The position numbers were made by a program, and so were the translations under genes. From the NCBI RefSeq assembly GCF_000313565.1, contig NZ_HE578925.1, forward strand, positions 160,194 through 224,193: a stretch of DNA of 64,000 nucleotides, read 5' to 3'. The notes below the pieces were generated by a model. The model was not told the origin of the DNA and made no database searches. It was given only the letters and a program-made list of their open reading frames with translations. Shown here in pieces: positions 26,238 to 34,778 of the stretch; the stretch's first letter is position 1, and every line of letters begins with the position of its first letter. The DNA is from Dielma fastidiosa (lineage in GTDB: Bacteria; Bacillota_I; Bacilli_A; Erysipelotrichales; Erysipelotrichaceae).

Positions 26238-27107
26238 TTAAATGGGAATTGTGTTGCTTTGATTTATTATATAATTATACATATCGCCTGATTGTACATA
26301 ATCAATGTAAATGAGTGGAAATAGTTTTTTTAACCAATTCGGTAAATATTTCATACCTGCCTCTTCTATATTAAAATGACCTGCTATTAAAATAGTTTTT
26401 GATTGTTGCAGCAAGCAGGCATCACGCACATAAGCTGCAATACTGTAATCAACAATCTCTAAAGGTATTATTAAATCAATATTCTCATTTTCTATTTTGG
26501 TTATTTTTTGGCAGTCAATATCTTTTTTTGACTGACAATGTTCAGCAAATAAGACTGTTTCTACTTCGCTTTTATTATTACCAATAATTTTTAAACCATT
26601 TAAGTTCAATACTTTCATTAAGTGAGCTGTGATATTTGTTAATGGCGTTTTAGGTAATTTATATAATAAGGGTTTATCTAATGAGTCGATCAGATATTGT
26701 TCCCATCCTAAAGACTTCATCAAGCCATAATAAATACCATCGGAGAAATGATTGTCAATCAAGAGACCTGCATGCATAAAATCATGAAAGCGCCAGATAG
26801 TTATCGTATATTGATCCAACAAAGCCTTTTTCTGTAAAAAAACTGAATTTTGCTGAAGCCAGTCGGTTCTGTCTCCATGGTTCCAAAAGATTGATTCATG
26901 TGTAATAATAAAATTACATCCTTTTCTATGAGCTTCTTCAATAACCTTTATATTAGCAAAGCAGGTGACAATGATACCTGTACATTCAATGTCATCATTA
27001 CCGTATAGTATTTTATCACTTGTTGATATACGATCAAGCTTATTTCCATACTTATCTTTGCCACAGCAATTCTTTAAAATCAAGCTTATAATTTCTGATA
27101 TTTTCAT
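26238..27107 (-). CDS. Nif3-like dinuclear metal centre protein
   Basis: 289 residues, distant member of the Nif3/DUF34 family. Recognisable parts are the N-terminal MKISEIISLIL helix, the FIITHESIFW segment (normally THHPLIF, so the second His is Glu here), FHDFMH in place of the usual AHTNLD-like motif, and the C-terminal AGHFNIEEAGM carrying the His/Glu metal ligands. Family function is unresolved; a hydrolase role is often suspected. The ATG complementary to 27105-27107 is preferred; the longer frame runs into the chbG-like gene. It is the last gene of a PTS operon, so it may act on the imported sugar phosphate. Confidence 0.7.
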   Translation of the reverse strand: MKISEIISLILKNCCGKDKYGNKLDRISTSDKILYGNDDIECTGIIVTCFANIKVIEEAHRKGCNFIITHESIFWNHGDRTDWLQQNSVFLQKKALLDQYTITIWRFHDFMHAGLLIDNHFSDGIYYGLMKSLGWEQYLIDSLDKPLLYKLPKTPLTNITAHLMKVLNLNGLKIIGNNKSEVETVLFAEHCQSKKDIDCQKITKIENENIDLIIPLEIVDYSIAAYVRDACLLQQSKTILIAGHFNIEEAGMKYLPNWLKKLFPLIYIDYVQSGDMYNYIINQSNTIPI

Positions 27108-27120
27108 GTTTATGTGATTC

Positions 27121-27987
27121 TTAATCGTTAATTTTGTTTTTACGAACTGCCAGCCAGTTTTGATAATCATTAGTTCCATAAAGATAATCAGAGCTGGTAA
27201 TTAGTTCAACATTCAATTTTTTTAAATGATCAAATGTGGTTTTATTTAGAAGGGCATCACAATCGCGAACTCTTGCAATGTTACAGGTGGATTCTTCTAA
27301 AATATAATTATCTAAATAACCAGGGTGTAGAACAATTAAAGCAGCGCCTTCTTTACGGCAAAGTAATTCATCATTAGCCATAAACACAGATTCAATAGGA
27401 TTGTAGTCCTTAATTTGATTTAATTCTGACCATTTCTGTTTGGTAGGTATAATGTGAATCGGGTATTCCTCTAGCTTCCATCCTTTTTCTGACTGTATCC
27501 ATTTTCTATAAACAGCAGTACCCTCTTTTAAACTTTTATAAAGATGATCAATATGGTATTCGTATGCTAATTCTCTTAATGTACGTGAATAGATATCATT
27601 TTGATCATCAATGTTAGAAATAATATCTGGCTTCTTTTTGCGATATCGAATAAAAGTTTCAAGTTCTGCACGCAATTCAATAGCTAATTCACTGGCTAAT
27701 TCTTCATTTTGAGGATGACCTCGTGATATATGGAGACAAAGATTACCATTTTCATCTAAAAGATGAGGTACTTTAGAAGCGTCAGCAGATGGACGACCGC
27801 AAACATGCACATGCCATCCGACTGGTAGCCATGGAAATTCTTCGAGCATTTTAACTGCTTCAAGAGTTCCAGGCATACCAATCATTAATTCAGCACTTGT
27901 CATTATACCATTTCTAATACATTTATAATAACCTGCGTTAAATGCTTTAGAATACCCAAAATCATCACCTCTAATAATTAATTTCAT
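27121..27987 (-). CDS. ChbG/YdjC-like protein with altered metal site
   Basis: 288 residues, clearly of the YdjC/ChbG deacetylase fold: IIRGDDFGYS at the start (Asp-Asp), GWHVHV at about 58-63 and VLHPGYLDNYI near residue 220. The segment that normally holds further metal-binding His residues (NHFEGH in the sister protein at 21738) reads DIISNIDD here, with no His. The enzyme may use another ligand set, act on a different substrate, or have become non-catalytic. It lies between PTS EIIA and the Nif3-like gene. Confidence 0.75.
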   Translation of the reverse strand: MKLIIRGDDFGYSKAFNAGYYKCIRNGIMTSAELMIGMPGTLEAVKMLEEFPWLPVGWHVHVCGRPSADASKVPHLLDENGNLCLHISRGHPQNEELASELAIELRAELETFIRYRKKKPDIISNIDDQNDIYSRTLRELAYEYHIDHLYKSLKEGTAVYRKWIQSEKGWKLEEYPIHIIPTKQKWSELNQIKDYNPIESVFMANDELLCRKEGAALIVLHPGYLDNYILEESTCNIARVRDCDALLNKTTFDHLKKLNVELITSSDYLYGTNDYQNWLAVRKNKIND

Positions 27988-28000
27988 ATGTTATTACTAC

Positions 28001-28417
28001 CTATCCGAAGAAACTGTCTTCGGGTTCCTTTTCATCATTTGGTTCATAGCTTTGAATAGCTGTTTTGCCGCAACTAATTAATTCTTTCTTGCTTACAATA
28101 TGCTCCTGACGACTAGTTAAAGCTTGAATAGTCATAGGGAAATTCATTCCAGAAAGAATGAGATTTTTGCCATTAATACAGGGGATTAATGCTTGTGCTG
28201 GTGTACCGCCGAAAATATCAAGCAAGATAATAACACCATCACCAGTGTCAAGGTTGTTAACTTTATCAATAATTCGTTTTTGAAATTCTTTTATATTATC
28301 TTCTGGCATGAAACATTCATAATCAAACTGGTTTATATCATTGCCAAAAAACATCGTAATGGAATGAGCAATTCCCTTAGCCATCTTACCATGGCTTGCT
28401 AAAAGTACTCCTTGCAT
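28001..28417 (-). CDS. PTS mannose-family EIIA component (second system)
   Basis: 138 residues; phosphorylation site His9 in LLASHGKMAKGI and the conserved ILLDIFGGTPAQAL segment at about 65-78. The tail is acidic. Unlike the first system, where EIIA comes first, here it follows EIID. It would receive phosphate from HPr and pass it to the EIIB at 30055-30555. Confidence 0.9.
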   Translation of the reverse strand: MQGVLLASHGKMAKGIAHSITMFFGNDINQFDYECFMPEDNIKEFQKRIIDKVNNLDTGDGVIILLDIFGGTPAQALIPCINGKNLILSGMNFPMTIQALTSRQEHIVSKKELISCGKTAIQSYEPNDEKEPEDSFFG

Positions 28418-28431
28418 AAATTAGGTCTCCT

Positions 28432-29268
28432 TTAAAAAATGCCGATGGCAGCTAAAAGAATCGAACCCAATATAAGAACGAATATCATAAGTGTTGGATT
28501 CATTCCTTTCTGCAATCTTCTAAATACCCAGGCAAACAATAAAATGCTAAGTAACCCAGGTGCAATGGAATCAAATATATTTTGTACTACAACTTCAGCT
28601 CCGTTAATCATTGGCGCGCTGACAATTTTAACCTTTACGTTAGTAGCACATAAGGCACCAATCATGATAGCACCGACAATAGTTGCACATTTACTAATTA
28701 AAGGAACAATACCTTGTTCGAAAGCTTTATCAATTAAACTCATGCCTCCTTGATAACCGGCTTTTAAAATAAACCATTTAGCAATCATCAAAACACCGCC
28801 AAAACCAAATAAGAAAATTAATGGGCCTAATAGAGAACCTTGATTACCAAAACCGATAGCAATACCAGCAATGATTGTTCTAAAACAATTATTAATTATT
28901 GAATCACCAATGCCGGCAGTTGGACCCATCAGAGAGGTTTTTACACTAGTTATTAATTCATCAGAAACACCGCCATCTAGTGCTTTCTTTTTTTCCATTG
29001 CTAAGCTGATGCCTGTAACCAATGGGAATAAGGTGCTATTTGTGTTGAAAAATTCATTAGCATGGCGAAAAAATGCTTTTCTTTTCTCGTCGGGATTTTC
29101 TTTATACCAAATATCTAAGCCAGGCTTCATGCACATGGCATAGCATTTAGATTGCTGAGTGATCTGATTGGTTGACATCATTATTGACATTGAATAATAA
29201 TAACTCTTTTTCAAAATTTCTTTGTCTTCTTTAGTTAATTGATTACTTTTAATATTTGTCTTAGTCAT
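28432..29268 (-). CDS. PTS mannose-family EIID permease (second system)
   Basis: 278 residues. Contains the EIID signatures HANEFFNTNSTLFPLVTGISLAME and SVKTSLMGPTAGIGDSIINNCFRT, followed by several membrane helices. The ATG complementary to 29266-29268 is chosen because the GGAGGAT upstream lies at proper spacing; an earlier in-frame ATG abuts that site. The start overlaps the end of EIIC by eight bases. Confidence 0.9.
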   Translation of the reverse strand: MTKTNIKSNQLTKEDKEILKKSYYYSMSIMMSTNQITQQSKCYAMCMKPGLDIWYKENPDEKRKAFFRHANEFFNTNSTLFPLVTGISLAMEKKKALDGGVSDELITSVKTSLMGPTAGIGDSIINNCFRTIIAGIAIGFGNQGSLLGPLIFLFGFGGVLMIAKWFILKAGYQGGMSLIDKAFEQGIVPLISKCATIVGAIMIGALCATNVKVKIVSAPMINGAEVVVQNIFDSIAPGLLSILLFAWVFRRLQKGMNPTLMIFVLILGSILLAAIGIF

Positions 29269-30058
29269 AAAAGTCATCCTCCATATTTTCATTAACTGTA
29301 ACAGCTTCATTCATTGTGGGCAATTCTTTCTTTTTATTCATTTCTGTTACAAAAACAAGGTAAGCAATGATAAAGCCAATGGCAGCTATTACAACTGTAT
29401 TTAAACCTAAATACATTGAAAGGATAAAACCAAGTAATAATAATACTCCAGTGATTGGAGACCAAATTGACTGAGCCATCAAAGCAAGGCCAACTACAAC
29501 CAGCATATTGCCAGATGCATTAATACCAGTTAGCACAAAAGCTGGCAAATTTTCCATTACTGTTTGTGCTGCAGTTGATCCTGCAGCTACGAAGATTAAA
29601 ACAACTGCGGCTGGAATTCCAGCTTTTAGAATGAATAAATCAAGATACATCATGATTCTGAATTTTCTATATTCGCCATTCTCAGCAAGCTTCATAAAAA
29701 AAGGGTGAATCATGTTTTCTATCATTCTTGCAAATTGTGATACAATATTCATTAATGCGGCTATTGTCACGGCGATGGCTAAGGCTGCTTCTAAATCTAA
29801 GCCAGAGCCAATCGCTAGTGCAACAGCGATAACCGTAGATGAACGCGGATCTGAAACGGATACGCCACCTACACCTACTATGCCTAGAAAAACGGCTTCT
29901 AACGTAGCACCAAGAATAATACCTGTTTTAATATCACCACACAAAAGACCGGTAAAGGTTCCAATAATAATAGGTCTAGATAAGGTTTGCACGCCGGTCA
30001 TATTATCTAACACCCAGATAATCCAGTAGCTTAATGCTGCTAATACTGCATAATTCAT
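29261..30058 (-). CDS. PTS mannose-family EIIC permease (second system)
   Basis: 265-residue membrane protein of the mannose-family EIIC type: TLSRPIIIGTFTGLLCGDIKTG (about 25-45) and GATLEAVFLGIVGVGGVSVSDP follow the family pattern and parallel the EIIC at 18904. About eight or more hydrophobic helices. The start overlaps the end of EIIB by four bases, so the operon is tightly coupled. Confidence 0.9.
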   Translation of the reverse strand: MNYAVLAALSYWIIWVLDNMTGVQTLSRPIIIGTFTGLLCGDIKTGIILGATLEAVFLGIVGVGGVSVSDPRSSTVIAVALAIGSGLDLEAALAIAVTIAALMNIVSQFARMIENMIHPFFMKLAENGEYRKFRIMMYLDLFILKAGIPAAVVLIFVAAGSTAAQTVMENLPAFVLTGINASGNMLVVVGLALMAQSIWSPITGVLLLLGFILSMYLGLNTVVIAAIGFIIAYLVFVTEMNKKKELPTMNEAVTVNENMEDDFYD

Positions 30059-30555
30059 AATCTAATCCTCCTTTTTAATTTTTTTATAATTTCTTTAAAG
30101 TTTTCTTTTTCTACCCCTGGTATCATTTGTGAAATTAATTCAATATTACATTTTGCTAATTCAGCAAAATATTTTAAATCATCAGGATCAGCGCTGCAAT
30201 GATGAGTAAGCTGAATTTTGTGATCGCTTTGTTTTTTAGTGAAATTAGCGACATTAACAATTTCAATAGGAAGGGCATTTACTAATGCTAATGCGTCCTT
30301 AGGATTATCGACAATAACAAGCATTCTCATGTTTTCACCACGCGGATCATTAAGTAACGATATTGCATCATCAATAGTGCGTATTGTTACTTTTATACCT
30401 ACGGGAGCAGCCATTTTTAGCATTTTCTTCAGCATTTCGTTTTCTGCAGCATAATCATTTGCAACTACTATGCCAGTCACAGCTAAAAATTTAGACCATT
30501 GAGTTGTCACTTGACCATGTAACAATCTTTCATCGATTCGTAATTGTGTAATCAT
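30055..30555 (-). CDS. PTS mannose-family EIIB component (second system)
   Basis: 166 residues with the phosphorylation site His13 in RIDERLLHGQV and the VANDYAAE loop. It is the first gene of the minus-strand operon EIIB-EIIC-EIID-EIIA-chbG-like-nif3-like. A perfect 16-base palindrome lies about 16 bases upstream of its start codon, between the start and any promoter, and probably controls it. Confidence 0.9.
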   Translation of the reverse strand: MITQLRIDERLLHGQVTTQWSKFLAVTGIVVANDYAAENEMLKKMLKMAAPVGIKVTIRTIDDAISLLNDPRGENMRMLVIVDNPKDALALVNALPIEIVNVANFTKKQSDHKIQLTHHCSADPDDLKYFAELAKCNIELISQMIPGVEKENFKEIIKKLKRRIRL

Positions 30556-30570
30556 ATTTACCTCCTAATA

Positions 30571-30586
30571 TTGAATGCGCATTCAA
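30571..30586. promoter_or_regulatory. Perfect 16-bp palindrome, putative operator of the second PTS operon
   Basis: TTGAATGCGCATTCAA is perfectly self-complementary. It lies between the EIIB ribosome site (30563-30568 on the minus strand) and the AT-rich divergent region, where a repressor would block the operon. Confidence 0.6.
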
Positions 30587-30616
30587 CTGTATAAATAGTA
30601 TCATATTAATTTATTT

Positions 30617-30664
30617 TTTCTTTGCATTTATTTAACATTCTAAATAAAAATATTTGCAAAGAAA
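30617..30664. promoter_or_regulatory. Wide inverted repeat in the divergent promoter region
   Basis: TTTCTTTGCA (30617-30626) and TGCAAAGAAA (30655-30664) are perfect 10-base arms separated by 28 bases. The right arm overlaps the -35 of the regulator gene, so the site could serve autoregulation. Confidence 0.5.
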
Positions 30665-30681
30665 CTTATTTAAGTTATAAT
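30654..30681 (+). promoter_or_regulatory. Promoter of the second-module regulator, probably giving leaderless mRNA
   Basis: TTGCAA at 30654-30659, 16-base spacer and consensus TATAAT at 30676-30681. Only six bases separate the -10 from the ATG at 30688, so transcription should start at or very near the start codon. Confidence 0.6.
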
Positions 30682-30687
30682 TTAAAT

Positions 30688-32556
30688 ATGAAAATAGTAA
30701 TAAATCATTATTTGGCAGCCGCATTTTTATTTATCAATGAATCCTGCACCGAGAAATCAATGCAGGAAACATTTCATTTTTCTGATTATGAGCTTAAAAA
30801 AACAATCAGCGCAATTATTGAACTTGCTCCACATTTTGGCGCAAAAGTTTATGAAACAAAATTTTTAATTTCCTATATTATAATTGATCAAAAATTATTC
30901 TCTGATTACTATTATTTATTGCGTGCATTTTATTATAGAAATATAAATAATTCAACCTTCACACAAAACATATTTTATAATACCTATATAGGATTAAAAC
31001 TATTGATTAGTAATGAGGCAGTTAATATGGACTTGATATCCGCTGAATTATATCGTTCAAGGTCAGCTCTTCGATATAATCTGCAATGGATAAAGAAGTT
31101 TTTCTATAATTATCATTTGAATATTTATAATAAGCCTCATTATGGACTGATTGCTATTGGTAATGAATTTTATAAACGCTATGCTATGATTGCGCTTATT
31201 GGTCAATTAGATGTACGTATTTTTAATAACGATTTCTTTAATTCATGCACACAACTGATATATAATGATTTTTATATACGTTCAAGAAATATACTAAGAG
31301 AATTCGCTTCTGAAAGTACTACTACAATATCTCTAGGCAGTTCTCGCATTTTAGCATATTATCTTACAATTCAAAGAAGTAGGTCGCAAAATAGGCCAAT
31401 CTTGACACCTGCATTATCAGGCTTTAAGCAAGTTATAATTCGTTCACATAGTTATGCGATTACAAAGATGCTTTACAGCCAGTTTTATGAAAAAGAAGAA
31501 TTACCATTAGAGGATGAGATGATTTCTTTTTTTATCCTCTATATGGCTCATAAAGAGGAATATAGTGAAGATGAGCAATTTTTAAAAGAAATCGGTATTG
31601 AAAAAAGTTCTGAGATACTTTATAAATCAGTTAAAGCTTATTTAAGAGAGAAACTTAAAATTTCTGATTTGGAAGATTATTATAATGATTTGATAGGAAC
31701 AGAGATAAAACGGCTAATGCTCAAGCATCAATTTCATATTTTAAATCTGAGAATGACAAACTTAGGAGGGCGGAAACATCTGTTTTCCAATCCGGTATTG
31801 ATTATGATTTTGAATTCACTAAAGGGAATTGTGAATGAAATGCTACAGGAAGAAGAACTTCCGCCATCTCATTTTGGAGTATTATTATCAGCTATAGAAC
31901 GTAAGTTTCAATTTACAAAGATACCATGTTTGAAATCCAAAATTGCACTTATTTCACGAGATAATGAAAGAGAATTATCAATTTTAAAGTGTGAAATTGA
32001 GAGGCTTGTTCCTAGTGAATATTATTCTATTATTCAAATCATACCATATCGCAGCTATCGACTGGATATGTATTCAGATTATCTTTTTATTACCGATACA
32101 GTACCTGAATATGGACCAAAATTGAAATATTATGTTTTGCCGCATCATCAAAATCAATTAAATGATTTATTGCCTTTTATCAAAAATCATCGGGAATTTT
32201 ATAAAATATATATTGATTCCCAAATAATTCTAAAGAAAAGAACAGAATTCAGTACTGCAAATGGTTCAAGTGTTGAAAAGGATTATATTATTAATAATTG
32301 TTTGTTTCTTTTTTATGAGCAAGAGGTACCGATGAAAATACAAATTTGCATTACAAAATTAGGGTATGATCAATATATTGGCGGTAAAGCGGTAACTAAT
32401 GTAGTGGAATTAAATTTCTATCCTGATGAATATACATATGTAATTCTATATTTTATTTGTAAGATATTTATTAGTTATCCTGAACTGCTTAATGAGCAAA
32501 ATGCTGATGTGTTAAGTGAAAATATAAATCAATATTTATGTGAGTCGATCTACTGA
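30688..32556 (+). CDS. PTS-linked transcriptional regulator (Mga/BglG-like architecture)
   Basis: 622 residues. The N-terminus (about 1-65) is HTH-like, and a second HTH-like block (MDLISAELYRSRSALRYNLQWIKKFF) lies at about 113-138. The middle is a PRD-like helical region and the C-terminus is longer and unassigned. The layout and length match the frameshifted regulator at 15865-17837, so the two are a regulator pair, one per mannose-type PTS. No Shine-Dalgarno site precedes the ATG at 30688. It reads divergently from the PTS operon. Base composition is very AT-rich. No PTS phosphorylation domain such as EIIB or EIIA was recognised. Confidence 0.72.
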   Translation: MKIVINHYLAAAFLFINESCTEKSMQETFHFSDYELKKTISAIIELAPHFGAKVYETKFLISYIIIDQKLFSDYYYLLRAFYYRNINNSTFTQNIFYNTYIGLKLLISNEAVNMDLISAELYRSRSALRYNLQWIKKFFYNYHLNIYNKPHYGLIAIGNEFYKRYAMIALIGQLDVRIFNNDFFNSCTQLIYNDFYIRSRNILREFASESTTTISLGSSRILAYYLTIQRSRSQNRPILTPALSGFKQVIIRSHSYAITKMLYSQFYEKEELPLEDEMISFFILYMAHKEEYSEDEQFLKEIGIEKSSEILYKSVKAYLREKLKISDLEDYYNDLIGTEIKRLMLKHQFHILNLRMTNLGGRKHLFSNPVLIMILNSLKGIVNEMLQEEELPPSHFGVLLSAIERKFQFTKIPCLKSKIALISRDNERELSILKCEIERLVPSEYYSIIQIIPYRSYRLDMYSDYLFITDTVPEYGPKLKYYVLPHHQNQLNDLLPFIKNHREFYKIYIDSQIILKKRTEFSTANGSSVEKDYIINNCLFLFYEQEVPMKIQICITKLGYDQYIGGKAVTNVVELNFYPDEYTYVILYFICKIFISYPELLNEQNADVLSENINQYLCESIY

Positions 32557-32630
32557 TGGATATGTTGCTTTTTTATTTGAATCTAGCTTTTTTGTTTTTT
32601 GTATGAAATGACTGAATAAGTACAATGTAA

Positions 32631-32665
32631 ATTGATGAAGAATAGGGCAAACCTATTCTTTTTTG
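32631..32665 (+). repeat. Right copy of the 35-bp direct repeat
   Basis: Same sequence as 26139-26173 except one base, including a detached copy of the IDEE-stop codons of ABC subunit B and its terminator. No ABC reading frame precedes it here. Weaker similarity continues for about 20 bases beyond both copies. Confidence 0.92.
32638..32664 (+). terminator. Duplicated intrinsic terminator upstream of the GGDEF/EAL gene
   Basis: 9-bp stem AAGAATAGG/CCTATTCTT with T-run, identical in the stem to the ABC exporter terminator. It can end the regulator transcript, for which no other terminator was found. Confidence 0.85.
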
Positions 32666-32711
32666 CGTTTAGAAATGGTAGAATGATAATAACATGGGGG
32701 AGGCTGTATTC

Positions 32712-34778
32712 ATGGACGAACTGGCAATTCTGGACGAATTAGAGGATGTGGTATATCTTACTGATCCTGATACATATGAAGTCTATTTTATTAACCGGGC
32801 TGGCTTGAAAAATAGCCCGATAAAGGAGTATAAAGGGCTGCCCTGTTATAAGATTCTGCAGGGGAAGGAGCACCCTTGTGAATTTTGTACCAATAAGATT
32901 TTAAATGAAAAGCAATTTCTTGTCTGGGAGCATTATAACGATAATCTGCAGCGTCATTTTATATTAAAAGATAAAATGATTAAGCTAAATGGGAAGAAGC
33001 TGAAAATGGAGATTGCTGTAGATATTACTGAAAAAGAGGTAATCAGTACACAGCTTGCCAAGAAACTGGAAAGCCGTGAGAAATTGGTGGAATGCATTCA
33101 AATTTTTTCTGAATGCACAGATTTTGATGCGGGAATGCATCAGGTGCTGAAAAATCTTGCTGAATACTATCAGGCGGCAGGCGCCCAGCTGTTTGAAACA
33201 GAAGCATCTGCAATTACGAAGTCTTATGCATGGTACGATGATGGGGAGGCAAAAGCTTTCTCTAAGGCAGACGCAAATGCGTACAAGTGTCTTTTTGCCG
33301 CATGTGACAGCAAAGGAAAGCTGATGATTGATAATGTTGATAAAACGGATTCAGAAGTAAAAAAGCTTTGCATGAAGTATAATGTTTCAGCTCTAATGAT
33401 GGTAGAACTGCATAAAGAGGGCAAGACTCTCGGTTATATTATGATCATTAATCCAATGCTGAGGCCTGGTTTTGACCGTTCGCTGTTTAACTCATTGGTA
33501 ACGTTCATCGAAGCTGAGCTTGACCGCCAGCATGTGCATAAGCATTTTGAATTTCTTGGTTATCATGACGGCTTGACTGGTTTTAATAACCGTAACCGAT
33601 ATATGGATCATATTCTTCAATTAAATGATGTAAAATTGAAATCTTTGGGTATCCTTTATTGTGATATCAATGATCTGAAGCACATTAATGATTCAAGAGG
33701 ACATGATATCGGCGATTTGGCTATTCTGCGCTTTTCTAAAATTTTAAGTGAATATTTTAATCAGCGAGATCTGTTTCGGCTTGGCGGCGATGAGTTTGTC
33801 GTTATCGCGCAGAATTTAGATATCCGTGATTTCCGTGAGCGAATCCGCAGTATACAAATGCAGATAGAAACACATGAGAGCTTTTCAGTATCGATGGGTT
33901 ACGCATGGAGTGAGACCAATTTCAATATCCGTGAATTAACCCGGCAGGCTGATGAAATGATGTATTTGAATAAGCAGCATTATTATGAGAATAGTGAGAA
34001 GGATGATTACCGGCATTATTCTTATATCCGTCAGGAATTGATTAAGAGTATAGAGATGGGCAGCTTCGTCGTTTATCTGCAGCCGAAGGTCTATGCCTCT
34101 GACGGCAGGATTTATGGTGCTGAGGCATTAGTTCGTTATCAGCATGAAAAGCATGGTCTGATTCCGCCGGGTCATTTTATCTATCTGCTGGAAAGAGAGC
34201 GGATCATTGAAGTTCTTGATCTATATGTCCTGAAACAAGCCTGTTTGATTTTAAATCAATGGCGTGAAGAAGGTATAAAGCTCATACCGATTTCTGTGAA
34301 TTTCTCCCGGCTGACAATTGCTGATGACAAGATTCTTGAAAAGATGCTGAAAATTGTCGATGAGCATGCCATTGAGCATTCACTGATTGAAATTGAAATT
34401 ACTGAAAGCACAGACATGCTGGATCGGGAATTGATGGGAATCATCACCCGCCAGATTCGTGAACAGGGCTTTTTATTATCCTTGGATGATTTTGGTTCCA
34501 ACTATACAAATCTCGCTTCACTGACAGAGGTGGATATGAATGTGCTGAAGCTTGATAAAAGTTTAGTGGACGGCATTTGTCAGGATCATGTATCCAAGAG
34601 TGTTGTAAAGAGTGTGATCGATTTCTGTGCAGAAATGAATATTACGTCATTATCTGAGGGTGTGGAGATGAAGGAACAGGTTGAATTATTGGTTCAGCTT
34701 GGCTGTAATCTGATTCAGGGTTATTATTACGGCCGCCCGGCACCGGTGGAAGCCTTCACCCAGCAATGGCTGAAGTAA
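32712..34778 (+). CDS. Diguanylate cyclase/phosphodiesterase (PAS-GAF-GGDEF-EAL)
   Basis: 688 residues. The N-terminal PAS-like domain carries CYKILQGKEHPCEFC (about 44-58), a Cys-bearing variant; a GAF-like domain follows (about 120-275). GGDEF is intact (RLGGDEFVV, about 357), and so is EAL (GAEALVRY, about 467). The EAL catalytic set is visible: EIEITES, DDFGS, LKLDKS, SEGVE and QGYYYGRP. Both cyclic-di-GMP synthesis and hydrolysis are therefore possible, with the sensory domains setting the balance. The ATG at 32712 fits the GGGGGAGG site; the ATG at 32694 precedes that site. Cytoplasmic, no membrane helices. Confidence 0.9.
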   Translation: MDELAILDELEDVVYLTDPDTYEVYFINRAGLKNSPIKEYKGLPCYKILQGKEHPCEFCTNKILNEKQFLVWEHYNDNLQRHFILKDKMIKLNGKKLKMEIAVDITEKEVISTQLAKKLESREKLVECIQIFSECTDFDAGMHQVLKNLAEYYQAAGAQLFETEASAITKSYAWYDDGEAKAFSKADANAYKCLFAACDSKGKLMIDNVDKTDSEVKKLCMKYNVSALMMVELHKEGKTLGYIMIINPMLRPGFDRSLFNSLVTFIEAELDRQHVHKHFEFLGYHDGLTGFNNRNRYMDHILQLNDVKLKSLGILYCDINDLKHINDSRGHDIGDLAILRFSKILSEYFNQRDLFRLGGDEFVVIAQNLDIRDFRERIRSIQMQIETHESFSVSMGYAWSETNFNIRELTRQADEMMYLNKQHYYENSEKDDYRHYSYIRQELIKSIEMGSFVVYLQPKVYASDGRIYGAEALVRYQHEKHGLIPPGHFIYLLERERIIEVLDLYVLKQACLILNQWREEGIKLIPISVNFSRLTIADDKILEKMLKIVDEHAIEHSLIEIEITESTDMLDRELMGIITRQIREQGFLLSLDDFGSNYTNLASLTEVDMNVLKLDKSLVDGICQDHVSKSVVKSVIDFCAEMNITSLSEGVEMKEQVELLVQLGCNLIQGYYYGRPAPVEAFTQQWLK

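Noticed and set aside
26139..32665. Insertion sequence or prophage
   Set aside because: No transposase, integrase or phage gene lies between the repeats and there are no terminal inverted repeats; it was kept as a repeat-bounded module only.
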